NCBI GenBank assembly: GCA_900696485.1
Contig: CAADGG010000010.1
Location: forward strand, 20,572 to 84,571
Length of the DNA stretch: 64,000 nt
DNA from: an uncultured Pseudomonadota bacterium
Lineage (GTDB): Bacteria; Myxococcota_A; UBA9160; PR03
Direction of reading: 5' to 3'
This document shows positions 53,565 to 62,142 of this stretch, piece by piece. Numbering within the stretch: position 1 is the stretch's first letter; each line of letters opens with the position of its first letter. The notes beneath the pieces are model-generated. The model was given only the letters and a program-made list of their open reading frames with translations. It was not told where the DNA came from and did not search any database. A program made the translations under genes and the position numbers.

Positions 53565-53831
53565 TCAGTAGCCCTCCGTCTCCGGGTCCCAGCTGAAGAC
53601 ACGCACTATCGTGTCGCGGTCGAGCCGGAGTGCGCCCAGACGCAGCTCGAGCTCTCGCCCGGAGACCCCCGGATGGCGCATCCGGATCCCCGCCGCCGCG
53701 AGCTCCTCGGTCGCAAGGCTGAGCTGCGACACGATCGCGAGCTTCTGCGCAGCACTCATTGCGCGCCACGCCTCGATCTGGCGACGCTCGATCTCGACAG
53801 AGGTGTCGCGCGATTGCGGACGACCCGGCAT
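53565..53831 (-). CDS. small helical protein coupled to the nucleotidyltransferase
   Basis: This 88-residue protein (MPGRPQSRDTSVEIERRQIE AWRAM...) is mainly charged helices with ELELRLGALRL toward the end. Its TGA is immediately followed by the GTG of the nucleotidyltransferase. By position it is the antitoxin-like or regulatory partner. I recognise no family domain. A longer upstream reading to 53954 is possible but enters the neighbour's tail. Confidence 0.65.
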   Translation of the reverse strand: MPGRPQSRDTSVEIERRQIEAWRAMSAAQKLAIVSQLSLATEELAAAGIRMRHPGVSGRELELRLGALRLDRDTIVRVFSWDPETEGY

Positions 53832-53917
53832 GCTCGACAGGGGATCCGGGGATCCGGCAGTCGGTACTGCGGCGATCCTCGGGGCCTGTGAAGAAATCGA
53901 CGACCGAGGCGATCTCT

Positions 53918-56548
53918 TCACGGGCCCCCAGTCGCGCCGTCCTCGCCGGGCCACCGTGTTCCCGCCGAGCGTCCCGGTCCTGGCTCTCGCGACGCCGCTG
54001 GCGCTGGCCCGGGAGTCGCGGCGGCCGCCCGCGCGCGGCGGCGGGCCAGCCAGGCGAGAGCGGCGAGTGCGGGCAGCGAGGGACCGGCGGGTTCAGGAAC
54101 GAGCGCCATGCCGGAGGGCCCCGGAGGCTGACCGAGCAGGGTGTCGGCGAGACGTCCGTCGGAAGCGTCGACGAGCCCGCTGCCGTCGAGGTCGGCCGGT
54201 CCGCAGCGGGCCTGGAGGCCGAGTTGCTCGAGGTCCGCGGGAGACGGTTCGGGCTCGTCCTCCTCGCCGGCGACGGCGAGCGCCACGGGATTCTCGAGAT
54301 CCACGCCGTCGCATTCGGCCACCAGTGCGCGCTCTTGCGGCGACACCACGCCGTCCTGGTCGAGGTCGAGGTCGCAGGCGTCGCCGAAACCGTCGCGATC
54401 GCTGTCGGCCTGATCGGGATTCGCGTTCCGCAGGCAGTTGTCGGCGAGGTCGGGGAGGCCGTCGCCGTCGCTGTCGCTGCCGGGCGGCTCGGCGCCGGGC
54501 GGCGCGCCCGCGCTGAAGGTGGGCTCGAGGAGGATTCCTCCGACACCATCAGGTGTGATCGAGAGCAGCTTGCCGGCAAGGTCGAAGTCGAACCACACGT
54601 CCTCCGACGTGAAGTCGGAGAGCACGAGCGCCTGCGTCTCGCCGCTCTCGCGCGAGCGGATCTCGAGCTGGAGCTGCGGCGGGGCGCCGCGCACGCCGGT
54701 GAAGAGATCGCCGCGTAGCGCGTGCACCGTCTCGGCGAGGCTGCGCCCGGGCAGCGGCGCCACGACGATCCGGTCGTTGGCGATCTGGAAATCGAAATGC
54801 AGCTCTTCCGCGGGATTCACCAGCGACACCAGGGTCAGATCGAAGATCGGCAGGCAGCCCGGGCCGTGGCAGAGCGTCTGCCACGACGGCGGGCAGATGC
54901 CGCCGCCGAGGATGCAGCCACTGGTTCCCGAGACGAGCGGGCAGGGGTCCTGCGCGTCGGGAATCCCGTCCTCGTCGTCATCCGGATCGGCGCAGTTCGG
55001 GAGGCCGTCGTCATCCGAGTCGGCACCCTCGAATCCGTAGAGCGTCACCGAGGGAGGTTCGCAGCCGAGCTGCACACGGGTCGCCACCGGGAGCTGGGCG
55101 TCGTTCGGGTGCTGGTCGCTCTCGTTCGGGCAGCCGTCGTTGTCGAGGTCCGGATCGACGGCGTCGGCGAAGCCGTCGAGGTCGATGTCGAGTACGGCGT
55201 GGCCGGCGTAGAGCGGCGCGAGGTCGCAGGCGTCGGGCTTGCCGTCGCCGTCGCTGTCCGTCTGGGCGGGGTCGAAGACGAGCTTGCAGCCGTCGTCCAG
55301 GTCGCAGATGCCATCGCCGTCGCTGTCGCCGCCGCGCGTCTCGCACACATCCACGTACGCCACCCGTTCGTCGATGTCCTGGATGCAGGTCGCGATCCGC
55401 GCGGTCTGCTGCGGCGTGAAGGCGGGGACGGTCGTGCCGCCGATCACCCACGGCCCGCTGCACTCGCGGAAGTAGTACGAGATCACGAGCGCCGTGTCCG
55501 GTGCATGGCCGAGGTCTACCTGGAGCGCGGGGGACGGGCCGGGTGTCGTCTCGTAGCAGACGGGGCTGCACTGCTGGATGCGTTTCGGCTCCCCGAGCAC
55601 GTCGTTGATCGGCGAGGAGAAGCCGACGGTCGAGCGGCTCCAGTCGCACCACTGGTGACAGCCGAAGAAGTCGAGGTCGAGGTAGTTCGGGTGGCGCAGG
55701 TGGGCCAGCGCATCCGGGACGATCGCATCCGACTTCTTCGCGATGTCGGCTCGTTCGGCGGTGTTCGCGGCGTCGTATTCGCTGCGCTTCTTGCGCTCCA
55801 TCGGTCCGGGATCCGGGGGGGTGTCGGCGATCCCGTCTCCATTGTGGCTCACCGAGACCCCGCAGATTCCTCCCTGCTGGCCACGATCCGCACTGGATTG
55901 GGTATGCGCGAGGCAGAAGTGGTGCGCCATCTCGTGCGCGAGCAGGATCGGATCCCCCGGCGCGCCGACGCCGATGAAGACGCCAGAATTGGGCAGCGAC
56001 TCACAGCTTCCGTCCGGACAGGCGCCGGGATCCGCGGGGCTGCAGTTCCGGAGATCGTCCGCGCCGCCGCTGCACGCGTGCTCGGGCGGAATCCCGGAGA
56101 AGGCGGTCTTCAGGCGCGGCAACGCGAAGATCTGGATCCGGCCGGCGTTCGCGGGGAGGCGCGCGATCTCGCGCATGTCGCGGATCGCATCGTCGGCGGT
56201 CGTCGGCGGATCGAGATTGCTCGGGCGCTCCACCGCCGTGAAGTCGGGCCGGGATTCGTCGTAGTCGAGGGCGTGCAGGCGGAAGGAGACGCCGGTCGAC
56301 TCGTAGATCCGGTTGAGCACGGGGACGACGCGTTTCAGGTAGGCGGCACGGATGTCGTTCTCGGTCTTCCAGCCCGATTTCGCAAAGCAGAGGTCCGGAC
56401 CCGCCGGGGGATCGCAGTAGACCCGGAAGTGCAGGTCGTAGGTGACGCCCGCTGCGCCGCTCGCCTTCGGCGGGGCGACGCAGAGCGCGACGGCGAGCAC
56501 GCAAAGAACCGAGCCCGGCGCGACCCGAGGTTTGGACCGACCCGCCAT
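53918..56548 (-). CDS. secreted zinc metallopeptidase with calcium-binding repeats and PEP-CTERM-like tail
   Basis: This 876-residue protein has a signal peptide (about 1-32) and a zinc site HEMAHHFCLAH (205-215), the HExxHxxxxxH form of metzincin-like peptidases. From about 398 it carries thrombospondin type-3-like calcium repeats (DSDGDGICDLDDG, TDSDGDGKPDACDL, DSDDDGLPNCADPDDDEDGI). Near the end it has VPEPAGPSLPALAALAWLAR then RRAR at about 817-840, a PEP-CTERM-like signal, but 35 more residues follow. It should be exported and bound at the cell surface. It ends 87 bases before the small gene upstream of the nucleotidyltransferase. Confidence 0.88.
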   Translation of the reverse strand: MAGRSKPRVAPGSVLCVLAVALCVAPPKASGAAGVTYDLHFRVYCDPPAGPDLCFAKSGWKTENDIRAAYLKRVVPVLNRIYESTGVSFRLHALDYDESRPDFTAVERPSNLDPPTTADDAIRDMREIARLPANAGRIQIFALPRLKTAFSGIPPEHACSGGADDLRNCSPADPGACPDGSCESLPNSGVFIGVGAPGDPILLAHEMAHHFCLAHTQSSADRGQQGGICGVSVSHNGDGIADTPPDPGPMERKKRSEYDAANTAERADIAKKSDAIVPDALAHLRHPNYLDLDFFGCHQWCDWSRSTVGFSSPINDVLGEPKRIQQCSPVCYETTPGPSPALQVDLGHAPDTALVISYYFRECSGPWVIGGTTVPAFTPQQTARIATCIQDIDERVAYVDVCETRGGDSDGDGICDLDDGCKLVFDPAQTDSDGDGKPDACDLAPLYAGHAVLDIDLDGFADAVDPDLDNDGCPNESDQHPNDAQLPVATRVQLGCEPPSVTLYGFEGADSDDDGLPNCADPDDDEDGIPDAQDPCPLVSGTSGCILGGGICPPSWQTLCHGPGCLPIFDLTLVSLVNPAEELHFDFQIANDRIVVAPLPGRSLAETVHALRGDLFTGVRGAPPQLQLEIRSRESGETQALVLSDFTSEDVWFDFDLAGKLLSITPDGVGGILLEPTFSAGAPPGAEPPGSDSDGDGLPDLADNCLRNANPDQADSDRDGFGDACDLDLDQDGVVSPQERALVAECDGVDLENPVALAVAGEEDEPEPSPADLEQLGLQARCGPADLDGSGLVDASDGRLADTLLGQPPGPSGMALVPEPAGPSLPALAALAWLARRRARAAAATPGPAPAASREPGPGRSAGTRWPGEDGATGGP

Positions 56549-56798
56549 GGGAGCATCTCCTGCGCGGGGCCAGCGATCGTCGGCCGGCCGGCAGGATCCT
56601 TCTACGCCCAGGCGGGCGCCCGGTCAAGCGGGTTCTTGCCGCCAGATCCCGGTTCGGGACACGCAACTGCGTGTGCGAGGCATGGGAGAGAACCGCCTTT
56701 CCGAAGCCACGGCGCACGCTCCGGTGACGCCCCGGAGTTCTCGAGTCTTCGGTGCAGCGGGGTGATCTCGGCCCGCGTTGATGGCTCCGCTTGCGATC

Positions 56799-58229
56799 TC
56801 AGCCCGCCGTCCAGCCCATCACGGCCTTGATCTCGAGGAATTCCTCGAAGCCGTGACGGCCCCACTCGCGGCCGTTGCCGGACTGCTTGTAGCCGCCGAA
56901 CGGGGCTGCGAAGTCGGGGCTCGCGCCGTTGAGCGCGATCTGGCCGGCACGGATCCTCCGCGCCACGCGGCGGGCCCGCTCGAGGTCGCCCGAGGACACG
57001 TAGCCCGACAGGCCGTAGACGGTGTCGTTGGCGATCTCGATCGCTTCCTCTTCGTCCCGGTACGGGAGAATCGACAGCACCGGCCCGAAGATCTCCTCCC
57101 GGGCAATCGTCATGTCGTTGCGCACGTTCGCGAAGACCGTGGGCCGCACGTAGTAGCCGCGCGGCAGACCGTCCGGGCGGCCCGGTCCTCCGGTCACGAG
57201 CGTTGCGCCTTCGTCGATGCCCTTCTGGATCAGGGCCTGGATCTTGTTCCACTGCGCCTCGCTGACCACCGGCCCGATGCGCGTGCCTTCCGCCGCGGGA
57301 TCTCCGACGGTGATCTGCTCGGCCGTCGCCTTCGCGATCGCCACGGCCTCGTCGTGGCGATCGGCCGGGACGAGCATCCGCGTCGGCGCGTTGCAGGACT
57401 GGCCGCTGTTCAGTGCGCAGCCCATCACCCCGCCGGCGATGGCCGTGGCGAAGTCGGCGTCGTCGAGGATGATGTTCGCGGACTTGCCGCCCAGTTCCTG
57501 GGTCACGCGCTTCACGGTGAAGGCGGCGGCGCGCGCCACCTCGATTCCCGCACGCGTCGATCCGGTGAACGACACCATGTCGACGTCGGGGTGCGAGGCG
57601 ATCGCCTGGCCCACGGTCGGACCGTCGCCATTCACCAGATTGAAGACGCCTGCCGGCACGCCGGCCTCGTGGAAGACCTCGGCGAGGAGCAGCGCGTTGA
57701 GGGGCGCGAGCTCCGTCGGCTTGAGGACCATCGTGCAGCCGGCGGCCAGCGCCGGCGCCACCTTGCACATGATCTGGTTGACCGGCCAGTTCCACGGCGT
57801 GATGAAGCCGCACACACCCACGGGTTCGTGACGGATGAGGGTCGTGCCCTGCACCACTTCGAACGGATAGTTGCGCAGCACTTCGATCATCTGGGTCAGG
57901 TGGCCGAGGCCGGTGGCCGCCTGCGCCGCCTTCGAGAGCCACAGCGGGACGCCCATCTCCCGGGAGATCGTCGTGGCGATCTCGTCGTAGCGCTTCTGAT
58001 AGGAGCGGACGATCGCCTCGAGCAGCGCGATCCGGTCCTCGCGCGTCGTCTCCGCGTAGCTTCGGAAGGCCCTGCGCGCCGCGCTCACGGCCAGGTCGAC
58101 ATCCTTCTCGCTGCCGAGGGCGATGCGCGCGATGGGCGCCTCCGTCGCCGGATCGATGACGTCGCAGGGGCGAGCCTCGACGGGATCCACCCAGCGGCCG
58201 TCGATGTAGAACTGAAGCTTCTCGTCCAT
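56799..58229 (-). CDS. NAD(P)-dependent aldehyde dehydrogenase
   Basis: This 476-residue enzyme has the family blocks FITPWNWPVNQIMCKVAPAL, the cofactor loop VSFTGSTRAGIEVARAA, the general-base Glu in TQELGGKSANIIL and the catalytic Cys in NSGQSCNAPTRMLV. It oxidises aldehydes to acids; the substrate is not deducible. The start follows GGAGAG. It is convergent or isolated from its neighbours by about 250 bases on its 3' side. Confidence 0.94.
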   Translation of the reverse strand: MDEKLQFYIDGRWVDPVEARPCDVIDPATEAPIARIALGSEKDVDLAVSAARRAFRSYAETTREDRIALLEAIVRSYQKRYDEIATTISREMGVPLWLSKAAQAATGLGHLTQMIEVLRNYPFEVVQGTTLIRHEPVGVCGFITPWNWPVNQIMCKVAPALAAGCTMVLKPTELAPLNALLLAEVFHEAGVPAGVFNLVNGDGPTVGQAIASHPDVDMVSFTGSTRAGIEVARAAAFTVKRVTQELGGKSANIILDDADFATAIAGGVMGCALNSGQSCNAPTRMLVPADRHDEAVAIAKATAEQITVGDPAAEGTRIGPVVSEAQWNKIQALIQKGIDEGATLVTGGPGRPDGLPRGYYVRPTVFANVRNDMTIAREEIFGPVLSILPYRDEEEAIEIANDTVYGLSGYVSSGDLERARRVARRIRAGQIALNGASPDFAAPFGGYKQSGNGREWGRHGFEEFLEIKAVMGWTAG

Positions 58230-58369
58230 GATCGGTTCTCTCCTGTGGTGACTTCTCGACGGAGATGCCGGAGCCGCCGTGCATCGCTATTCCTGCCCGA
58301 ATATAGCGAGAGCGGGAACGTTGGGAACCGCCGGCCGAGCCTTGGGCGCGTTGCCGCGGAGATCGGCGC

Positions 58370-58750
58370 TCAGCCCATGCGTCCCGCGCGGGCGCTCCGG
58401 CTGCGCCCCGGTCGCGCGAGCTGGCGGTCGAGCGTCGCCAGCAGATCCGCCAGTGCGCGGCCGGCGGTCTGCTCCATCTCCTCGAAGCAAGCGATGAGCT
58501 CCCCTCCCCACGGCGTGAGTTCGGCGCCGCCGCCGCTGCGTCCGCCGATGGTCACCCGAACGGCCGGTCTCGAGAAACAGCGGTTGAGCTCATCGATCAT
58601 CGTCCAGGCGTGTCGGTAGGCCATGCCCATGGAGCGGGCCGCGCCAGAGATCGAGCCTTCGCGACGGATGGCGCGCAGCAGTGCGACCTTCCCCGGCCCG
58701 AGCTTGACGCCGTCCTCCCCGAGATAGACGCCCAGCCGAACGCGCGCCAT
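58370..58750 (-). CDS. ModE-like winged-helix regulator without molybdate domain
   Basis: This 126-residue protein matches the N-terminal half of ModE: KLGPGKVALLRAIRREGSIS then GAARSMGMAYRHAWTMIDEL then GGAELTPWG. The C-terminal TOBE domains that bind molybdate are absent, as in many short ModE-like regulators. The ATG at 58750 has GAGGAGGAG upstream. Its targets are unknown; no molybdenum transport genes are seen nearby. Confidence 0.9.
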   Translation of the reverse strand: MARVRLGVYLGEDGVKLGPGKVALLRAIRREGSISGAARSMGMAYRHAWTMIDELNRCFSRPAVRVTIGGRSGGGAELTPWGGELIACFEEMEQTAGRALADLLATLDRQLARPGRSRSARAGRMG

Positions 58751-58898
58751 CGCCGCTCCTCCTCGCGGGCATGATGCGGCACCGGCAGGCAATGCGCCGA
58801 AGTCGTCGCGCACGCACCGGCTTCCCTCGGCTCCGCTGGCGTGCCCGGCCGCGTCGCTCCCGCGCGCTTCCGTCGCGAGCCGGGCCGGGGCGAAGTCC

Positions 58899-58974
58899 TG
58901 GAGCCGACGACCGGATTCGAACCGGTGACCTGCTGATTACGAATCAGCTGCTCTACCAGCTGAGCTACGTCGGC
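58899..58974 (-). tRNA. tRNA-Thr (anticodon CGT), CCA encoded
   Basis: Read on the minus strand, acceptor arm GCCGACG pairs with CGTCGGC, the D-arm AGCTCAGCTGGTAGAGC is standard, anticodon stem GCTGA/TCAGC holds loop TTCGTAA (anticodon CGT), and the T-loop is GGTTCGAATCC. CCA is encoded at the 3' end. This fits threonine. Confidence 0.95.
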
Positions 58975-59130
58975 GCGGGACGGTCGCTGCGGGCCGGCGC
59001 TCCGGGGCGCGCGGCCCGGCACCGCAGGGGCGGCAAGGTAGCCGTGCGCCCCAGGGGCCGCCATCGAATCGGCCGCGCTTTACGTGGCGGCGCCAACCAG
59101 CGTAGGATGGGCGTCCGGGAGGCCGCGAGC

Positions 59131-59439
59131 ATGTCGATCCTGCCCCTGCTGGACGCGTTGATCCTGTTCGGTTGGACGAGCCTCGTGGCCGGTGGCTTGC
59201 TGAAGGCCGTCTACGTGACGACGCACTATCGCCCGACGTTGCTGGGCCTGTCGCCGATCGACTTCCTCGGCGTCGCGGTCGTGGCGCTCCTGCTCGCGCT
59301 GACGCTGGCGGCCCGGACCTGGGTGAAGGCGGCGGAGCCGGAGCTGCTGCGCCGCCGGCGGGCGCGCTCCTATCCGCGCCTGGACCTCGAGCCGCCGGCT
59401 GAGCCGGCTCCGATCCGCGCGCAAGAGCGCCGCATCTAG
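59131..59439 (+). CDS. small two-helix membrane protein, unknown
   Basis: This 102-residue protein has two membrane helices (LLDALILFGWTSLVAGGLLKAVYV and DFLGVAVVALLLALTLAARTW) and a basic, proline-rich cytoplasmic tail. I recognise no family. ATG at 59131 has GGGAGG about nine bases before; an ATG at 59107 would add eight residues. It ends just before the 40-bp palindrome. Confidence 0.6.
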   Translation: MSILPLLDALILFGWTSLVAGGLLKAVYVTTHYRPTLLGLSPIDFLGVAVVALLLALTLAARTWVKAAEPELLRRRRARSYPRLDLEPPAEPAPIRAQERRI

Positions 59440-59440
59440 C

Positions 59441-59524
59441 CCGTCAAGAAAGGGGTCGGGTTCGTTTCGTCAACTTTCCCGAAGGGGAAAGTTGACGAAA
59501 CGAACCCGACCCCTTTCTTGACGG
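59441..59524. repeat. 40-bp perfect palindrome with 4-base loop
   Basis: Left arm 59441-59480 and right arm 59485-59524 are exact reverse complements over 40 bases; the loop is GAAG. The arm contains AAAGGGGTCGGGTTCG, a string I associate with REP-like elements of transposase families in deltaproteobacteria-type genomes. It also separates two convergent or divergent units and could end transcription in both directions, though it lacks T-runs. Confidence 0.93.
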
Positions 59525-59619
59525 CGGGGCAGCAGATGGAGGGCGGAGGCGAGGAGCTCGCGGTACAGGCTGGCGGCGATGACGACGGGTTCGGCGAAGC
59601 GGTGGGCGAGGCTCTTCAT
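59470..59619 (-). CDS. small ORF with good ribosome site, partly inside the palindrome
   Basis: The 49-residue frame begins MKSLAHRFAEPVVIAASLYR and is amphipathic at first, then becomes Arg/Phe-rich where it enters the palindrome, which provides its stop. AGGAGG sits about nine bases before the ATG, a strong signal. It could be a real small protein whose end was replaced by the palindrome, or chance. Confidence 0.35.
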   Translation of the reverse strand: MKSLAHRFAEPVVIAASLYRELLASALHLLPRRQERGRVRFVNFPLRES

Positions 59620-59732
59620 GGGTGTTGTCCTCCTCTCGCTGAGGTGGCGGCTCGGGCCGGTGCGTGGCAATCGGTCGCTCTCGTGCTGACCCCCCTCGTT
59701 CCCCGCGGGTCTCGCGGCTACCTTCTCGCGCC

Positions 59733-60686
59733 ATGTCCCGCTACGACCCCGGTCCGCCTCCCGAGCGTCAGATCTGGCTCGACGGCGCGCTCGTCCCGTG
59801 GACGGACGCGACCGTCCACGTGCTGTCACACAGCCTGCAGCGCGGCTCGCTGATCTTCGATTACACCAGCGTGCACGAGACCCCGCGCGGCCCGGCGATC
59901 TTCCGGCTCGACGAGCATCTGGCGCGCTTCCTCCGTTCCGTATCGATCGTCGGCTTGCCGATCCGCTACGGCTTCGAGGAGCTGCGGGCGGCGTCGCTCG
60001 CCGCCGCGCGGGCGAATCCCGGCGCCAATGCGCTGAAGATCTGCGCCTATCTTCCGTCGGTCGAGGTCGATGTCGTGCCGATGGACGAACACGTCTCGGT
60101 GGCAATCGCCGTCTATCACGGCGCGCGCGACGTCGTGCTGCGCAAGCCGGCTCCGCGGCCGCTCGCGGCGACGCTGAAGCTGAAGATCGAGCGGGTGCGG
60201 CGGCGGATCGAGGCCCATCTGCCGACCCACGCCAAGGCCAGCGCCAACTATCTGGGTCCGATGATGGCCAAGTGGGCGGCGCGCCGGGAGGGCTTCGACG
60301 AGGTCGTACTGCTCGACGAGCACGGCCTGCTCGCCGAGGCGCCCACCGCCAACGTATTCCTCGTCGATGAGCAGGGTGTCCTGCGCACGCCGACACTCGA
60401 CGCCGTGCTGGCCGGGGTGACGCGGATGAGTGTCGTCGAGCTGGCCCGCCACGAGGGCCTTGCGGTGCACGAGGGTTCGCTGGCGCCGGAGGCACTCTAC
60501 GAGGCGGCGGAGGTGTTCCTGGCCTCGTCGTCCATCGGCGTGTGGCCGGTGGAGTCGGTGGATGGCCGGCCGGTGCGCGGCGGCGCACCGGGGCCGGTCT
60601 CGAAGCGGCTCCAGGACCGGCTTCTCGCGATCTTCGCAGGCCGCGATCCCCATTTCGAGCACTGGCTCGTGCCGGTCGGGACGTAA
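59733..60686 (+). CDS. class IV aminotransferase, branched-chain type
   Basis: This 317-residue protein has the fold-type IV signature with the PLP Lys in THAKASANYLGPMMAKWAAR then EGFDEVVLLDEHGLLAEAPT and ANVFLV. The N-terminal YTSVHETPRGPAIFRLDEHLARF is the substrate-side motif. Such enzymes transaminate branched-chain amino acids, or act as D-amino-acid or aminodeoxychorismate enzymes; BCAT is the best fit. ATG at 59733 fits homology. It is followed four bases later by trpS. Confidence 0.9.
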   Translation: MSRYDPGPPPERQIWLDGALVPWTDATVHVLSHSLQRGSLIFDYTSVHETPRGPAIFRLDEHLARFLRSVSIVGLPIRYGFEELRAASLAAARANPGANALKICAYLPSVEVDVVPMDEHVSVAIAVYHGARDVVLRKPAPRPLAATLKLKIERVRRRIEAHLPTHAKASANYLGPMMAKWAARREGFDEVVLLDEHGLLAEAPTANVFLVDEQGVLRTPTLDAVLAGVTRMSVVELARHEGLAVHEGSLAPEALYEAAEVFLASSSIGVWPVESVDGRPVRGGAPGPVSKRLQDRLLAIFAGRDPHFEHWLVPVGT

Positions 60687-60690
60687 CGGC

Positions 60691-61662
60691 GTGCGGATCC
60701 TCTCCGGCATCCAGCCGTCGGGCGTGCCGCATCTCGGCAACTACTTCGGCGCGATGCGCCAGCACATCGAGCTGCAGGACCGAGGCGAGGCCATCTACTT
60801 CCTCGCCGACTACCACTCGATGACGTCGATCCGCGATGCCGGCGAGCGACGTCGTTTCACGCGCGAGCTGGCGCTCGACTACCTGGCGATCGGTCTCGAT
60901 CCGGAGCGCGCGATCCTGTACCGGCAGTCCGACCTGCCGGAGGTCTGCGAGCTGTCGTGGCTGCTCTCGACGGTGACCTCGATGGGCCTGCTCGAGCGCG
61001 CGCACTCGTACAAGGACAAGATCGCGCAAGGGCTCCCGGTCCATCACGGCCTGTTCGCCTACCCGGTGCTGATGGCGGCCGACATCCTGATCTACAACGC
61101 GGATCTGGTACCGGTCGGACAGGACCAGAAGCAGCACCTCGAGATGACCCGGGACATCGCCGGCAGCTTCAACCACACCTATGGGACCGCCGTCTTCAAG
61201 CTGCCGGACCCGCACATCCTCGAGGACGTCGCGGTGGTGCCGGGTGTCGATGGCCGCAAGATGAGCAAGTCCTACGACAACACGATCCGGATGTTCGCAT
61301 CCGACGCCGAACTGAAGAAGGTGGTGATGGGCATCGTCACCGATTCGACGGCGGTCGACGCGCCGAAGGACGTCTCGACGGCGCTGTTCCAGCTCTGGGC
61401 GCTGTTCGCGACCCCGACCGAGCGCGAGGATCTGTTCGGTCGCGCGAAGGCCGGCGGGCTCGGCTACGGCGACGTGAAGAAGGACCTGCTGAAGCGCCTG
61501 CTCGCGTATTTCGCGCCCCATCGCGAGCGGCGTGCGCAGTGGGCGGCCCGGCCCGACGACATCGAGGACGTGCTGGCCGCGGGAGTCCGGCGTGCGCGTG
61601 CGCTCGCCCAGCCGGTGCTCGCCGCCGCCCGCGACGCGGCAGGACTCGGGCCGGAGCGGTAG
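60691..61662 (+). CDS. trpS: tryptophanyl-tRNA synthetase
   Basis: This 323-residue class I synthetase begins at GTG with RILSGIQPSGVPHLGNYFGA (HIGH-like) and carries the KMSKS loop GRKMSKSYDNTI near residue 192. DQKQHLEMTRDIA belongs to the tryptophan pocket. It charges tRNA-Trp. The gene follows the aminotransferase by four bases, so the two are co-transcribed. Confidence 0.95.
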   Translation: MRILSGIQPSGVPHLGNYFGAMRQHIELQDRGEAIYFLADYHSMTSIRDAGERRRFTRELALDYLAIGLDPERAILYRQSDLPEVCELSWLLSTVTSMGLLERAHSYKDKIAQGLPVHHGLFAYPVLMAADILIYNADLVPVGQDQKQHLEMTRDIAGSFNHTYGTAVFKLPDPHILEDVAVVPGVDGRKMSKSYDNTIRMFASDAELKKVVMGIVTDSTAVDAPKDVSTALFQLWALFATPTEREDLFGRAKAGGLGYGDVKKDLLKRLLAYFAPHRERRAQWAARPDDIEDVLAAGVRRARALAQPVLAAARDAAGLGPER

Positions 61663-61732
61663 CCCCGCTGGCCGTGCTGCTCGTCCTGGCGCAGCTCTGG
61701 CGGGCCGCGCGCGCGCCGCGGTCACGCTCGTC

Positions 61733-62077
61733 ATGGCGATCTCGTTCGCCGGAATCCGTGCCGGCCGCGTCGGCGCCGGCCGCGCGGAGCGACTCGGGGA
61801 GCAGCTCGGCAAGCTCGAGGCCCCCTCCCGCCGCACCGAATGGGACGGACGGGTCCACACCGCCGAGGAAGGCTGGACTCCCCGTGGTGGACGACACGAC
61901 GGTGTGGACAACGAGACAAGACGTTCGCGACTCCGAGGACCACGTCGCCCCCCATCTCAGGCCGCCTACAGCGAAGCCTATCGACGACTCGTCGCGGCGG
62001 AGGCGGCGGCCCGGGGCATCGACGCTTCGCCGCGGCGCCCTCGCCGACCTGCCGATCGCCGGCGCCAGGGCCGCTGA
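61733..62077 (+). CDS. possible small basic protein downstream of trpS
   Basis: A 114-residue frame begins MAISFAGIRAGRVGAGRAER and ends AYSEAYRRLVAAEAAARGID then an Arg-Pro tail. It could be a real small protein or chance in GC-rich DNA. No ribosome site stands out. About 65 bases follow before the membrane protein gene. Confidence 0.25.
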   Translation: MAISFAGIRAGRVGAGRAERLGEQLGKLEAPSRRTEWDGRVHTAEEGWTPRGGRHDGVDNETRRSRLRGPRRPPSQAAYSEAYRRLVAAEAAARGIDASPRRPRRPADRRRQGR

Positions 62078-62142
62078 GCCCCGCTCAAGCATCGGGAGTT
62101 CCCGCCGAAACAGCAGCAGGATCCCCAGCGGAGACGATCTCG

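Noticed and set aside
59441..59524. Classical intrinsic terminator
   Set aside because: The hairpin is far longer than usual and has no T-run on either side.
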